Shown piece by piece: positions 1-9,235 of a stretch of 64,000 nucleotides of DNA; position 1 is the first letter of the stretch; every line of letters starts with the position of its first letter. The notes beneath the pieces are model-generated. The model saw nothing but the letters and a program-made list of their open reading frames with translations, was not told the origin of the DNA and ran no database searches. The stretch spans positions 2,153,501-2,217,500 of the forward strand of contig NZ_CP152052.1 in assembly GCF_038637725.1 (NCBI RefSeq), in the 5' to 3' direction. The DNA comes from Psychrobacillus sp. FSL H8-0483. Its GTDB lineage: Bacteria > Bacillota > Bacilli > Bacillales_A > Planococcaceae. The position numbers and the translations under genes are program-made.

Positions 1-859
1 AAACAACTTTCCAGGCTTTGTAGAATTCTTCCACGGTAGAATACCTGCACCTTTTATCCTCTTCAACAGCCTTCACTGCTATTTCATACAGTTCTTGTCC
101 TGCATCCCACTTTATAAAGGAACGGTCCAGCTCTCCACCTAACAGTCCAAATGCAATCGCACCCATGTTAAAGACATTTGTTCTTTCATCTATTACAGCA
201 CCAAGCATAAATTCTTCTGGTGACATAAATCTGGAGGAACCCCAAAGTCTTCCCATAAAATTAATGAATGGCCTTTTCATATATAAATCAATATCACAAA
301 TCTTTGTCATGTTATTTTTAAAGTCATATAAAATACTACCATCATAAAAATCAACAGCTACGTAGTTGTTCTTCTCAACATTTACATGGAATTCAAAGAT
401 ACTATTTAATGATTTTATACGATATTCAATAGGCAGCTTCTTAAACCGATAAAATGGGGATTCTGGGTGATTATATTTCTGTGGTGGAGGGAAAGACCAG
501 TGGGGGTGTAGACATTCCCCATCAAACCAGTCAAACACTAATGCATACCCTTTTTCAACCTCAAAGTATTCTACTAAATTTACTAAATGAGGATGATTCA
601 GATCTTCATAAAGAGAAGTACAACTTTTTAATCTAGCGATAGCATCTTCTGGATAGCCAGAATACCTTAAAGTCTTTGCTCCTGCATACTTTACAAACCT
701 TTTCAATCCATCTATTTCAATACCAAAACTAACATTCCCAGAATCTTGTTCGTCAAACACACAAAATACTTGACCTAATCTTGTAAGCCACTCAAAATCA
801 TGTAGCTCTTTTAATTGAAACGATACTTTACCTAAAGTAATTGTTGGGAAATGATTCAT
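1..859 (-). CDS. Ser/Thr protein kinase-like protein, partial (C-terminus off the window)
   Basis: The gene enters from the left edge and 286 codons are visible. The start is the ATG at 857-859, preceded by GGAGG at 865-869. The fold is read from kinase-like landmarks: an AVDFYDGS segment where the HRD catalytic loop is expected, then CDIDLY in the DFG position, then a RFMSPEE segment resembling the APE motif, followed by a D-containing helix (DERTNVFNMG). The canonical HRD histidine and the loop asparagine are not obvious, so activity is uncertain; it could be a pseudokinase or an aminoglycoside kinase-like relative. It is convergent with nothing visible here and its substrate is unknown. 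Confidence 0.6.
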   Translation of the reverse strand, partial: MNHFPTITLGKVSFQLKELHDFEWLTRLGQVFCVFDEQDSGNVSFGIEIDGLKRFVKYAGAKTLRYSGYPEDAIARLKSCTSLYEDLNHPHLVNLVEYFEVEKGYALVFDWFDGECLHPHWSFPPPQKYNHPESPFYRFKKLPIEYRIKSLNSIFEFHVNVEKNNYVAVDFYDGSILYDFKNNMTKICDIDLYMKRPFINFMGRLWGSSRFMSPEEFMLGAVIDERTNVFNMGAIAFGLLGGELDRSFIKWDAGQELYEIAVKAVEEDKRCRYSTVEEFYKAWKVV

Positions 860-977
860 ATAATACCTCCAAATATACATTTGTATTCTAACTTTAACTA
901 TTTATTAGGAATTACATTTCATAGATGCCACGATAGGTATAGACGAAAATAATCGTTAATCGAAGAAACCATTAACT

Positions 978-1865
978 TTATGAGGCTTTTAAAAATCGTA
1001 ATACAATACTAACAAACTTGTCAGTTTCCTCTAACTCCGGAAAATGAGCGCTACTGTTAAACAAGTTCCATTCACTGTTTACAAGGTTTCTATAAATAAT
1101 TGTTGATATGGGAATCCCAGTATTCCTATCATGAACTCCAGTAATCACTAATGTCTGTTGGGTAATTTCTTGAAGACGCTCATATAATGGTACCTCTACT
1201 GGATTTTCCTGCAATGCAGCCAACATAAGACCGGTGTTATGCAAATTGCTATCCTTTACTAATCGACGGTACTTTTTAGCATTACCTTGATTCAAAAAAA
1301 ATAAGCGATCCACTGTTTCATTATCAACAATTCCCCATATTTGATTATATTTATCTTCAATTGAAGTATCTTTTTGAAGTATTTCTTCCATTTTATTTAC
1401 CAAAGGAAGATTTGCGACGGAAACGAAACCAGCTATTTGAATCATATATTGCGTCTTTAATGCCATTAAGCTTGGCCCAGATAAAATAATTTTGTTAATA
1501 ATAGTTGGAAGAGCATATGTAAATTCAAGAGCAAGCTCCCCTCCAAATGAGTAGCCTAATAAATCGATTTTTTTCACATCTATCCACTCAATTATTTTCT
1601 TGAAGTCATCAACTAATTCATTAATAGAATAAGCTTTATCAGAAAGTGGTTTTTCACTCCTACCACAACCACGCTGCTAGTAATATATGACGGTTCTTTC
1701 TTGAGAAAGAACAGGACCGGCAGTTCTTTCAAATGTATATAGGTTTCCTCCTGGACCCCCATGAATAATAAATAAAGGGATCGTACTATGTTCTTTTCCC
1801 TCCACTTTTATCCAGTGTTTTATTCCATTAATATCTACTAGGTACTCACCATTTTCAATTTTCAT
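978..1865 (-). pseudogene. Alpha/beta hydrolase (prolyl iminopeptidase family) interrupted by one in-frame TAG
   Basis: Read as one frame this is 296 codons including both stops, close to the family's usual ~290-300 residues. The first 62 codons carry the oxyanion-hole motif HGGPGG. A TAG at 1677-1679 follows ERTVIYY, and the same frame continues at once with QRGCGRSEKP, then the nucleophile elbow GYSFGGE and the C-terminal catalytic region with GVHD and a late histidine (SSAHFPE). In this family the position normally holds Glu or Asp (YYEQRG or YYDQRG), so a GAG to TAG change is the simplest explanation. AGAGAGG lies just upstream of the ATG. No frameshift is needed. It is called a pseudogene, but amber read-through or a sequencing error are alternatives. 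Confidence 0.8.
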
Positions 1866-2420
1866 ATATACCTCTCTTTAAGTCATTTCTGAATTCTGAT
1901 TAATCATTTATCCAATAGTAATAATTTCATCCTTATAAGATTCTATATCGATTAAGGATTTCCCTTTATTGAATAAAAGCAGTAGCAGGGCGAATTACCC
2001 TGTTGCCTAATTTACAGTGCCTTGATATAAAGCATCCTTGGAAATGACTAAGTTTACTACCGCATTACAAGGTTTAAGAGAAAAATTAGAATGAAAACTA
2101 CTAGTATTCTGTTATAGTAAGAAACTTTCGAAGAAATTGCGTCGTGCTAAATTCTCTTAAATTAAATACTGCAAATAGTTCCAACAAAAATACTAATTTC
2201 TAGTTTTTCAGTGCCCTCAATTCAAAATGGAGCGCTTTTCAAATGGCGTTAGTATCGAGAATCGTACAGCCTTCACCTCAGTAGCATTCAACTTCAGTAA
2301 TATTCTAATTTAATAGATAATTCGCACTAATAAAAAGGAAATTTTTCATCTAATAGCGAATTAATTAGTTATACCTTTTATATATTAATAGCAAGACAAA
2401 ACGAAACTGAGGAGAATAGT
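1866..2420. other. Intergenic region upstream of pgi
   Basis: No convincing gene lies here. It holds a small hairpin (CAGGG at 1986-1990 with CCCTG at 1998-2002), a remnant of a dispersed repeat near 2204-2235, and AT-rich sequence before pgi that probably contains its promoter. I could not fix the -35 and -10 boxes with confidence. Confidence 0.5.
2204..2235 (+). repeat. Remnant of the dispersed repeat end (TTTTTCAGTGCCC)
   Basis: TTTTTCAGTGCCC at 2204-2216 is identical to the right terminal repeat of the large repeat at 31895-32175, and the following bases (to GGAGC) also resemble that copy. The matching left end was not found nearby, so this is read as a decayed single end. Confidence 0.5.
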
Positions 2421-3710
2421 ATGAACATTTTGGTCAATTATTCAGGAGATTATCTACAACTTCTTACACCTGAGTTGGAAAATAAACTACAAGCCATCCA
2501 TCTTGGAATTCATACAAAATCTGCTGAAGGTGCAGATTATTTAGGTTGGGCAGAGTGGCCGGGTTCTATTAGTCCAGCGTTTCTACAGGATATCAAAGAA
2601 ACTGCAGAACGCATTCGCTCTACTTCTGATGTTTTAGTTGTCATTGGTATTGGAGGGTCATATTTAGGGTCAAAAGCGGTAATCGAGGCATTATCTACAC
2701 CGTTCCAGAATTCAAATGACTTAGAAGTAATTTTTGCAGGTCATTTAGTAAGTGGGGAATATTTAAAACAGCTGATGGCATATTTAGACAATAAAGAAGT
2801 TACCTTGAATATTATTTCAAAATCTGGAACAACGACAGAGCCAGCCATTGCATTCCGGTTTTTACAGCAATACATGGAGAAAAGATATGGCAATCAAGCT
2901 GCATCCCGAATACTAGTCACTACGGATGAAGAGAAAGGTGCCTTGCGGACATTAGCAATAGAAAAAGGCTATAGGCGCTATGTCATCCCCGGTAACATTG
3001 GAGGAAGATATTCTGTCTTCACTGCAGTCGGTTTATTGCCTATTGCAGCAGCAGGTCATGATATCGAAAAACTAATAAATGGTGCAAGAGAAGCAGAGAA
3101 GGAATTTGGAGTATTTGATACAAATTCAAATCCTGCCATTCAATATGCAGTCATCCGCAATTATTTATATGATGCGGGTTACCCAGTCGAAATCATGGCA
3201 ACGTTTGATGAAAAGTTGATTTATGTCCAGGAATGGTTGAAGCAATTATTTGGAGAAAGTGAAGGAAAAGACGGGAAAGGAATTTTCCCTACATCTGTCC
3301 TTTATTCAACCGACCTGCATTCCTTAGGCCAATACATTCAGGATGGAAAACGCATGTTATTTGAATCGTTTTTAATGGTGGAAAAGCCTGCAGGTGATTT
3401 GACAGTTTTTGAAGCAGAAAATGACGGAGATGAATTGAACTATTTGAGTGGCCTTACACTGCATGAATTTAACTTGGCATGTCATGAAGCAACCAAAACG
3501 GCACATCTTGCTGGAGGCGTGCCACAAATATCACTCACATTCGAACAACTAGATGAACAACATTTAGGCCACCTCTTATACTTCTATATGATGGCTTGTG
3601 CATACAGTGCATACTTACTAGACATCAATCCGTTCGATCAACCAGGAGTAGAAGATTACAAATCAAACATCTTTAAGATTCTAAATAAACCGGGATATAT
3701 CCTATTGTAG
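2421..3710 (+). CDS. pgi: Glucose-6-phosphate isomerase
   Basis: Interconverts glucose 6-phosphate and fructose 6-phosphate in cytosolic glycolysis and gluconeogenesis. The 429-residue protein is a little shorter than the ~450 of Bacillus homologues but looks complete. Visible landmarks are IGIGGSYLGS at about 75-84, the sugar-phosphate loop ISKSGTTTE at about 132-140, GNIGGRYSVF near 190-200, the family signature around FDEKLIYVQEWLKQLFGES, and HEATKTAHLAGG near the C-terminus. The ATG follows GAGGAG with good spacing. It stands alone, with no operon partner on its strand. Family assignment is secure. Confidence 0.96.
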   Translation: MNILVNYSGDYLQLLTPELENKLQAIHLGIHTKSAEGADYLGWAEWPGSISPAFLQDIKETAERIRSTSDVLVVIGIGGSYLGSKAVIEALSTPFQNSNDLEVIFAGHLVSGEYLKQLMAYLDNKEVTLNIISKSGTTTEPAIAFRFLQQYMEKRYGNQAASRILVTTDEEKGALRTLAIEKGYRRYVIPGNIGGRYSVFTAVGLLPIAAAGHDIEKLINGAREAEKEFGVFDTNSNPAIQYAVIRNYLYDAGYPVEIMATFDEKLIYVQEWLKQLFGESEGKDGKGIFPTSVLYSTDLHSLGQYIQDGKRMLFESFLMVEKPAGDLTVFEAENDGDELNYLSGLTLHEFNLACHEATKTAHLAGGVPQISLTFEQLDEQHLGHLLYFYMMACAYSAYLLDINPFDQPGVEDYKSNIFKILNKPGYILL

Positions 3711-3890
3711 AGAAGATACCACTTAAAGTCATCCGATTATCACTGCTAATCACCCGATTTTATGATTGAACTTTTCGATTAGTATATTTTATATTTAATA
3801 TGAATCAATTTCATAATTCTAATTTACATGAAAAAACACGAACGATGCTAAAGGAATATATATTTTACATGGAATAAAGTATAGTTGGTA

Positions 3891-3950
3891 TCCGCTAAAG
3901 GCGGACGCTTTCCGCGGGGTGAGCGATAAGCCATCACCAGGAGGTGAGTA
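3891..3950 (+). repeat. Truncated copy A of the dispersed TTTCCGYGG repeat
   Basis: GCTTTCCGCGG followed by a GAGCG-like block matches the left part of the larger copies at 31895, 38204 and 47120. Only this left part remains. Its right edge runs into the AGGAGGTGAG ribosome binding site (3939-3948) of the next gene. Confidence 0.55.
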
Positions 3951-3956
3951 GTAAAT

Positions 3957-4487
3957 TTGAAGGAAATGTTAGAAAAAAGATTAGCTTATTTATATTCTGG
4001 GGAATTAGCTTCTATAATCGTTTTTGTCCTTGTTAGTTATCTATTAAATTATGCATTCCCTAATCTACAATTGTATTCTCTATATTCATTTTGGGTATCC
4101 TTTATCCTTTTAGAGTTTCTTTTATTACAAGGAACAATTTATTGGTATGCAAATCTTAAAAGACTAAGAAATGAGAAATCGGCTATAACTCCGATTAAGA
4201 TTGTTCGACTGTTACATCGTTCAAAATCGCTTAATATAGTTATGATTATTACCGCAATTGTTGCATTTGCTTTTGATTTCATTAAATGGTATCCATCTTT
4301 TCCATTGGGTGGATTATCAATTGCATTCTTCATTTATATCTTTGCAATTTTAGAGTTTATTAACTACTTTTACATTCAACTCTCATACGATAATGTCTCT
4401 GACATTAAAAATTTGTTAAAAAGTAGAAAATTGAAGAAATCCTCTCTGAATAAAGATTTTAAAAGAATAAATAAATTGGAACTCTGA
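3957..4487 (+). CDS. Four-helix integral membrane protein, function unknown
   Basis: The 176-residue protein has four hydrophobic segments, at about residues 15-34, 42-64, 92-109 and 115-140, with a basic loop between helices 2 and 3 and a short lysine-rich C-terminal tail. The TTG start at 3957 is chosen because AGGAGGTGAG sits 8 bases upstream; the ATG at 3966 lacks this spacing. I do not recognise the family. The stop codon lies inside a hairpin loop (4467-4510). The ribosome binding site abuts a dispersed repeat remnant, so expression may have been shaped by the repeat. Confidence 0.65.
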   Translation: MKEMLEKRLAYLYSGELASIIVFVLVSYLLNYAFPNLQLYSLYSFWVSFILLEFLLLQGTIYWYANLKRLRNEKSAITPIKIVRLLHRSKSLNIVMIITAIVAFAFDFIKWYPSFPLGGLSIAFFIYIFAILEFINYFYIQLSYDNVSDIKNLLKSRKLKKSSLNKDFKRINKLEL

Positions 4488-4510
4488 AAATTGAGTTCCA
4501 ATTTATTTAT
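4467..4510 (+). terminator. Perfect 18-bp hairpin across the end of the membrane gene
   Basis: Bases 4467-4484 pair perfectly with 4493-4510, and the loop TGAAAATT contains the stop codon. There is no clean U tract, so it may be a terminator or an mRNA 3' stabiliser. Confidence 0.5.
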
Positions 4511-4553
4511 ACCATAAAATCAACAATGAATTTTAACAGAGCCAATAAAAAAA

Positions 4554-4587
4554 GACGTTTTGTCCGTGGACAAAACGTCTTTTTTTA
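4554..4587. terminator. Bidirectional rho-independent terminator
   Basis: GACGTTTTGTCC (4554-4565) pairs with GGACAAAACGTC (4568-4579), flanked by A7 on the left and T8 on the right. It can end the rightward gene and the leftward malL-glcK operon. Confidence 0.85.
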
Positions 4588-4723
4588 ACTTTATAAATTC
4601 TTGCCTCGTATGGCTATGACTCAAAAACGTTAAATTCTTCATTGCCCACGTCTATGTTCTGAGCGGCTTTTACCTTTATTATCATTTTTTTAGAAACATC
4701 TTTTAATGTTATTGTTGACATAT

Positions 4724-5641
4724 CTATATTTTTTTGTATTCCATGTCATTTGATGTGTCTAAAACGAGCATAGCTGCCCCAAGCATACCTGCTTCATTTC
4801 CAAAAACAGCTCGTATCAGCTCTAATGGCTTCAGTTTCAGCGGTTCTACTTTCTCAAGAAGACATTCCCACCAATCGTCTGCAGATTCTGAAACTCCCCC
4901 CCCAATGACAACACAATCCATATCCAGCACTGCTTGAAGAGTAGAAATGATAATTGCGAGATTAGAAAGAAATTCATCACGAACTGCTATTGCACTTGAA
5001 TTACCAGTCGATGCGAGTCGGAACAAGTCTTGCGGTAATGCCATATCTCCAGTTTCTGGATCCACTACATTTTCCTGTTGAATCATTCTCTTTAGTGCAG
5101 TTCCAGAAACATATTGTTCGCTGCAGCCACGTCTTCCACAACTACAAAGCAAGCCATTTGGATATAAAATCATGTGACCGACTTCTCCAGCACCACCATG
5201 TATCCCATTCATCACTTCTCCATCAAAAACGAAGCCGCCTCCAAGTCCTGTTCCTACAGTTAAACAAACAACTCTTTGAAATCCAGCCGCTCCTCCAAGT
5301 CGCGCCTCTGCAAGAGCAGCGCAATTGGCGTCATTGTTTATCTCTACACGAAGACCAGTAGCAGCTTCTAGCTGAGCTTTCACAGGGGTCCCTTGCCAAC
5401 CTTCCAACTCTTTTTCGAATGTGACTACACCTGTTTTCGCATCTACCATTCCTCTTGTTCCAATACCAATACCAATAAGGTCAGGAAAATCCGTTTTCAC
5501 CTTTAAAATCTGTTTTTCAAGATAAGGGTATAAAGGTAACAATGTGGGAATCGTCCTATCAGTGATAACTTTGCCGTTTTCATTTACGACACCCATACGT
5601 ATTTTTGTTCCCCCAATGTCCACACCAAGTACTTTTTTCAA
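4724..5641 (-). CDS. glcK: ROK-family glucokinase
   Basis: Phosphorylates glucose with ATP, here presumably the glucose released by the adjacent alpha-glucosidase. The 305-residue protein shows the N-terminal phosphate loop GVDIGGTKIRMG, the GTGLGGG sugar-site region, the GGAGEVGHM segment and the ROK zinc motif CSCGRRGCSE. The TTG at 5641 is preferred because AGGGGA lies just upstream and only one base separates it from the malL stop (5643-5645); an ATG at 5680 would extend into malL without support. This tight junction indicates translational coupling with malL. Confidence 0.92.
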   Translation of the reverse strand: MKKVLGVDIGGTKIRMGVVNENGKVITDRTIPTLLPLYPYLEKQILKVKTDFPDLIGIGIGTRGMVDAKTGVVTFEKELEGWQGTPVKAQLEAATGLRVEINNDANCAALAEARLGGAAGFQRVVCLTVGTGLGGGFVFDGEVMNGIHGGAGEVGHMILYPNGLLCSCGRRGCSEQYVSGTALKRMIQQENVVDPETGDMALPQDLFRLASTGNSSAIAVRDEFLSNLAIIISTLQAVLDMDCVVIGGGVSESADDWWECLLEKVEPLKLKPLELIRAVFGNEAGMLGAAMLVLDTSNDMEYKKI

Positions 5642-5642
5642 T

Positions 5643-7325
5643 TTATTTTCCCCTTTCAAAAGCGAGTACAAAAGCTTCATAAGGACGTACTTCTATGATA
5701 TTTCCATTAATAGTTGGAGTTTCATAGTTAGCTATGATGATTTTTCCGTTATTATTTTGTACGCCACATAGTTCACACTCTAATTGTTCCGTATGCGCGG
5801 AAAAATTTGTTACGATAATCCATTCTTCTTCCTCTGTTTGTCGTTTATACACAAAGAGGTGCGGATGATCAGGAATTAACAATTGGAAGCTCCCGTTTGT
5901 AAGAATGTCATACTCTTTTCGTAAATGAATAAGTTTTTGATACGTATAAAAAATCGATGAGTGATCGGCAAGGGCTTGCTCTGCATTTATATTAGACATA
6001 TTAGGGTTCATCTGAATCCAAGGTGTCCCTGTAGTGAACCCACCATCAGATGACCATTGCATAGGCGTTCGAGCGTTATCTCGCCCTTTCGCATAAATAC
6101 TCGCCATTATCACTTCATTCGCAATACCCTTTTGACGTTTCTCTTTGTACATATTAAGTGTTTCGATATCTCGATAGTCATCAATACTATCAAACTTCAC
6201 ATTCGTCATGCCTAGCTCTTCACCTTGATAAATATATGGAGTTCCTTGAAGCATATGAAGGCAAATCGCCAACATTTTTGCGGATACGTCACGATATTTG
6301 TCATCATCACCAAAACGTGAAACAATACGAGGCTGATCATGGTTATTCCAATATAGGCTGTTCCATCCCACCTTATGAAGTGCGTGCTGCCACTTCTCTA
6401 AATTGAGTTTTAATGCAACTAAATTTAAAGGCTGAACATCCCATTTTTCATACGGTCCGCTGTCTAAATTCATATGCTCAAATGTGAAGATCATATTCAC
6501 TTCATTATTTATTGGATCGGTATAGATTTGCGCATCTTCGGTTGAAGCCCCTGGCATTTCCCCCACTGTTATTACGTCATATTTGCTCAAAACTTTTTCA
6601 TTCATCTCACGTAGATAAGTATGGATTTTCGGCCCATTTATAAAAAATGGACTCCCATCTCCATACAATTGCTCTGGATGAATCATTCCATCTGGCAATT
6701 GTGCATCTTTTGAAATGAAGTTGATGACATCCATTCGGAAACCACCAATTCCTTTATCCAACCAAAACTTCATCGTATCAAAAATTTCGTTTCGAAGAGG
6801 TTCGTGTTCCCAGTTCAAATCTGGCTGCTTTTTTGAAAATAAATGTAAATAGTACGAATTAGTGGTGTTATCTTTTTCCCAAGCAGAGCCAGAAAATATA
6901 GAACTCCAATTATTTGGAGGGTTTTCCTCCTTACCTTCTCGCCAAATATAATAATCGCGGTAAGTCGAATCCTTAGAAGATTGTGATTCAACAAACCAAG
7001 TATGTTCGTCCGAAGTGTGATTAACTACAAGATCCATTACAATTCGAATCCCTCGCTGTTTCGCTTCATCTATCAATTGCTCAAAATCTTCCATCGTACC
7101 AAACTCTTTCATAATTGCCCGGTAATTTCGAATGTCATAGCCGTTATCGTCATTTGGAGAATCATAGATTGGGCTCAACCAAATGACATCCACACCTAGT
7201 CTCTCTATATAATCCAGTTTTGAAATAATGCCTTGTAAATCCCCAATACCATCGCCGCTTGCATCCATAAAACTTCGAGGATAAACCTGATATACCACAC
7301 TTCGTTTCCACCAAGGCTCTACCAT
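5643..7325 (-). CDS. malL: Oligo-1,6-glucosidase / alpha-glucosidase, GH13
   Basis: Cytosolic glycoside hydrolase of 560 residues that splits alpha-glucosidic bonds of isomalto- or malto-oligosaccharides. The catalytic residues are readable: nucleophile Asp199 in GFRMDV, acid/base Glu256 in VGEMPG, and Asp330 in NNHDQP, matching the usual positions in Bacillus MalL. The Val right after the nucleophile is typical of alpha-1,6-preferring enzymes (established for the family). It is the first gene of a two-gene operon with glcK. A cre-like site lies about 60 bases upstream, pointing to CcpA control. No transporter gene accompanies it. Confidence 0.94.
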   Translation of the reverse strand: MVEPWWKRSVVYQVYPRSFMDASGDGIGDLQGIISKLDYIERLGVDVIWLSPIYDSPNDDNGYDIRNYRAIMKEFGTMEDFEQLIDEAKQRGIRIVMDLVVNHTSDEHTWFVESQSSKDSTYRDYYIWREGKEENPPNNWSSIFSGSAWEKDNTTNSYYLHLFSKKQPDLNWEHEPLRNEIFDTMKFWLDKGIGGFRMDVINFISKDAQLPDGMIHPEQLYGDGSPFFINGPKIHTYLREMNEKVLSKYDVITVGEMPGASTEDAQIYTDPINNEVNMIFTFEHMNLDSGPYEKWDVQPLNLVALKLNLEKWQHALHKVGWNSLYWNNHDQPRIVSRFGDDDKYRDVSAKMLAICLHMLQGTPYIYQGEELGMTNVKFDSIDDYRDIETLNMYKEKRQKGIANEVIMASIYAKGRDNARTPMQWSSDGGFTTGTPWIQMNPNMSNINAEQALADHSSIFYTYQKLIHLRKEYDILTNGSFQLLIPDHPHLFVYKRQTEEEEWIIVTNFSAHTEQLECELCGVQNNNGKIIIANYETPTINGNIIEVRPYEAFVLAFERGK

Positions 7326-7385
7326 TTTCTCTCACCACCATCCTATACCCTACGTTAAAATTATTCTAAACTCCCACAATAATAA

Positions 7386-7399
7386 TGCAAACGCTTACA
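7386..7399 (-). promoter_or_regulatory. cre (catabolite response element) upstream of malL
   Basis: TGCAAACGCTTACA matches the consensus TGWAANCGNTNWCA at 13 of 14 positions. It lies 61 bases before the malL start, where CcpA would repress in rich sugar. Confidence 0.7.
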
Positions 7400-7559
7400 C
7401 GTTTTCGTTATCCATTTGAACAAAACATTAGTTTGAGCGCCTATTCTTGTTTCTATTATATGATGTTTTTAATTGCAGTTAAAAACTCATATACAAAATA
7501 ACTCCTCAAACTACATTCCCCTATTAAAATAAGTTACTATACTAATTCCTGGTTTATTT

Positions 7560-7618
7560 CCCCTTTTAATGATAATTTCGATGTCCTTGCAAAAATACCT
7601 TCTTTATTTGAAAAAGAA
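7560..7618. repeat. Copy 1 of a ~60-bp direct repeat at a gene 3' end
   Basis: The segment running from CCCCTTTTAA through TTTCGATGTCCTT and CCTTCTTTA to GAAAAAGAA recurs at 10355-10413 with only small differences. Copy 1 overlaps the last codons of the GrpB-type gene. Confidence 0.6.
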
Positions 7619-9067
7619 TAGCTCTAAAATTCCCTTTATAAATTCCCCTTTTGCTTCCGTATATTCCGATCGAGTAGATTTTTTAGCTAAAGAGATTTTC
7701 AAATGTTCATATGAACTTGCTACTTCTGGGTGTTCTCTTAAGTAATTGCGGAAAGTAAGATGTCTATGCAATTCCGCACTATCTTTTGTACATACGTATA
7801 AATGATGCTCTAACCAATGTGTTTGATCGCCCCCCCACGGAACAAATTCATCCTTTCGGGCAAAGGCTTCTCTTCCCTCGATTCCTAAATTCCCTTCGTA
7901 TAAATACCCTAAATCTTGTAGTTTAAGACTAACTTTTTCAAATTCATCATTAGCATTTATGACCAAGTCTAAATCGATAATAGGCTTAGCAGCTAAACCC
8001 TTTACTGAGGTACTTCCAACATGTTCGATGCATATTACTAACTCACCAAGCGAGTTCGATAACACTTGTTGAAGTAAAAGAAATTCATTTTCCCATTGTT
8101 CATCATATGGTACGATTCTTATTCCAGTTGTCCGTTCTCCCACGTTCATTCTCATTTCCTCCATATATACATATTTACTATGTTCCTCATTTAACTTCTT
8201 AATTAAAACAACAGCTTGATCAATATGGTTGACATCAAATATTTCAATGTTAAGATTTTGTGATGACTTTATTTCCCTAGCTTCAGCAGCATTTTCACTA
8301 GGAATAATCATGAATGGATAACCATTTTCCTCCGCTATCAGTACCTTTTCTTTTATCATCCCTATACGTAACACATCACCTGTTTCACTAAGTGCACCCG
8401 TCACACCAAAGGAAAACTTATTTGAGAGCTCCCCTTGTGCAATTAGAACTGTCAATGCTACTCCTAATCCCACACTATCCCCTGAAATATCTTCTCTACT
8501 TAAAAACGCTTCAATACTGGAAGTTTCACCTTCCAGATAACGCTTTACATTGCGTTTCATAAGAGTAAAATGATCTTTATTAATCCTTAACAATCGGAGA
8601 ATTTCAGCATTTTTACTTTGATAACGGTCTTTATTGTTTATTTTATGTAAGCTAATAAAATCGTTTTCTTGTTCTAAACGTTTAACAATTACTTCTCGAT
8701 CTTCTATGTAACCAATATCTTCCGTTCGAACAACCATTAAGTGTATTCCCGAATTGTCAATGACTTCTATAGGATCCGCATAAAAACTTGCTGTAAATGT
8801 ATGCCCCTCATATTCTAAAAGTAGAAATTCAAAGCATATTATTATTGCTACTATGATTGTGGAAATACTCATTATCACTATCTTTGCTTGATCTTTTCGA
8901 AAATTGATCAAGCATATTAACTGGATAGTTAATACAACCAATAAAGCCCCAACCAGTATAAAAGCATTGATCAAATCCTGAAAATATATAAACCACAAAA
9001 CTAGATATAATAAGAGGGTCACAATACCTGACGCTATATAAGTAGCAATTTTTCGTTTATCAAACAT
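7604..9067 (-). CDS. Membrane-anchored Lon-type (S16) peptidase fused in frame to a GrpB-family nucleotidyltransferase domain
   Basis: From the ATG at 9067 (AGGAGG upstream) the product is 487 residues. Three hydrophobic segments (about 7-28, 33-54, 62-84) are followed by an S16 domain with Ser198 in SGDSVG and Lys239 in GMIKEK, the Ser-Lys dyad of Lon proteases. From about residue 307 a GrpB (UPF0157) domain follows, with IEHVGSTSV, AKPIIDLD and HHLYVC motifs. A second ATG at 8147-8149 has GGAGG at 8158-8162, exactly placed to start a 181-residue stand-alone GrpB protein. I read this as two genes joined after loss of the first stop, possibly still making both products. I know of no family where this pairing is standard. 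Confidence 0.8.
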   Translation of the reverse strand: MFDKRKIATYIASGIVTLLLYLVLWFIYFQDLINAFILVGALLVVLTIQLICLINFRKDQAKIVIMSISTIIVAIIICFEFLLLEYEGHTFTASFYADPIEVIDNSGIHLMVVRTEDIGYIEDREVIVKRLEQENDFISLHKINNKDRYQSKNAEILRLLRINKDHFTLMKRNVKRYLEGETSSIEAFLSREDISGDSVGLGVALTVLIAQGELSNKFSFGVTGALSETGDVLRIGMIKEKVLIAEENGYPFMIIPSENAAEAREIKSSQNLNIEIFDVNHIDQAVVLIKKLNEEHSKYVYMEEMRMNVGERTTGIRIVPYDEQWENEFLLLQQVLSNSLGELVICIEHVGSTSVKGLAAKPIIDLDLVINANDEFEKVSLKLQDLGYLYEGNLGIEGREAFARKDEFVPWGGDQTHWLEHHLYVCTKDSAELHRHLTFRNYLREHPEVASSYEHLKISLAKKSTRSEYTEAKGEFIKGILELFFFK

Positions 9068-9235
9068 ATATAGTCCTCCTTCTATATACATAATTTATTA
9101 TCATTTGAATTTCCTTCATGAATATCGTAATTTTTGTTGTATTTACAGCAAAAATAATTTACCTTAAACTAATAAAAAGCTATTTATTACATAGAAATGG
9201 TTTATTAAATAAATCTAGAAACGGACGGAAGATAA

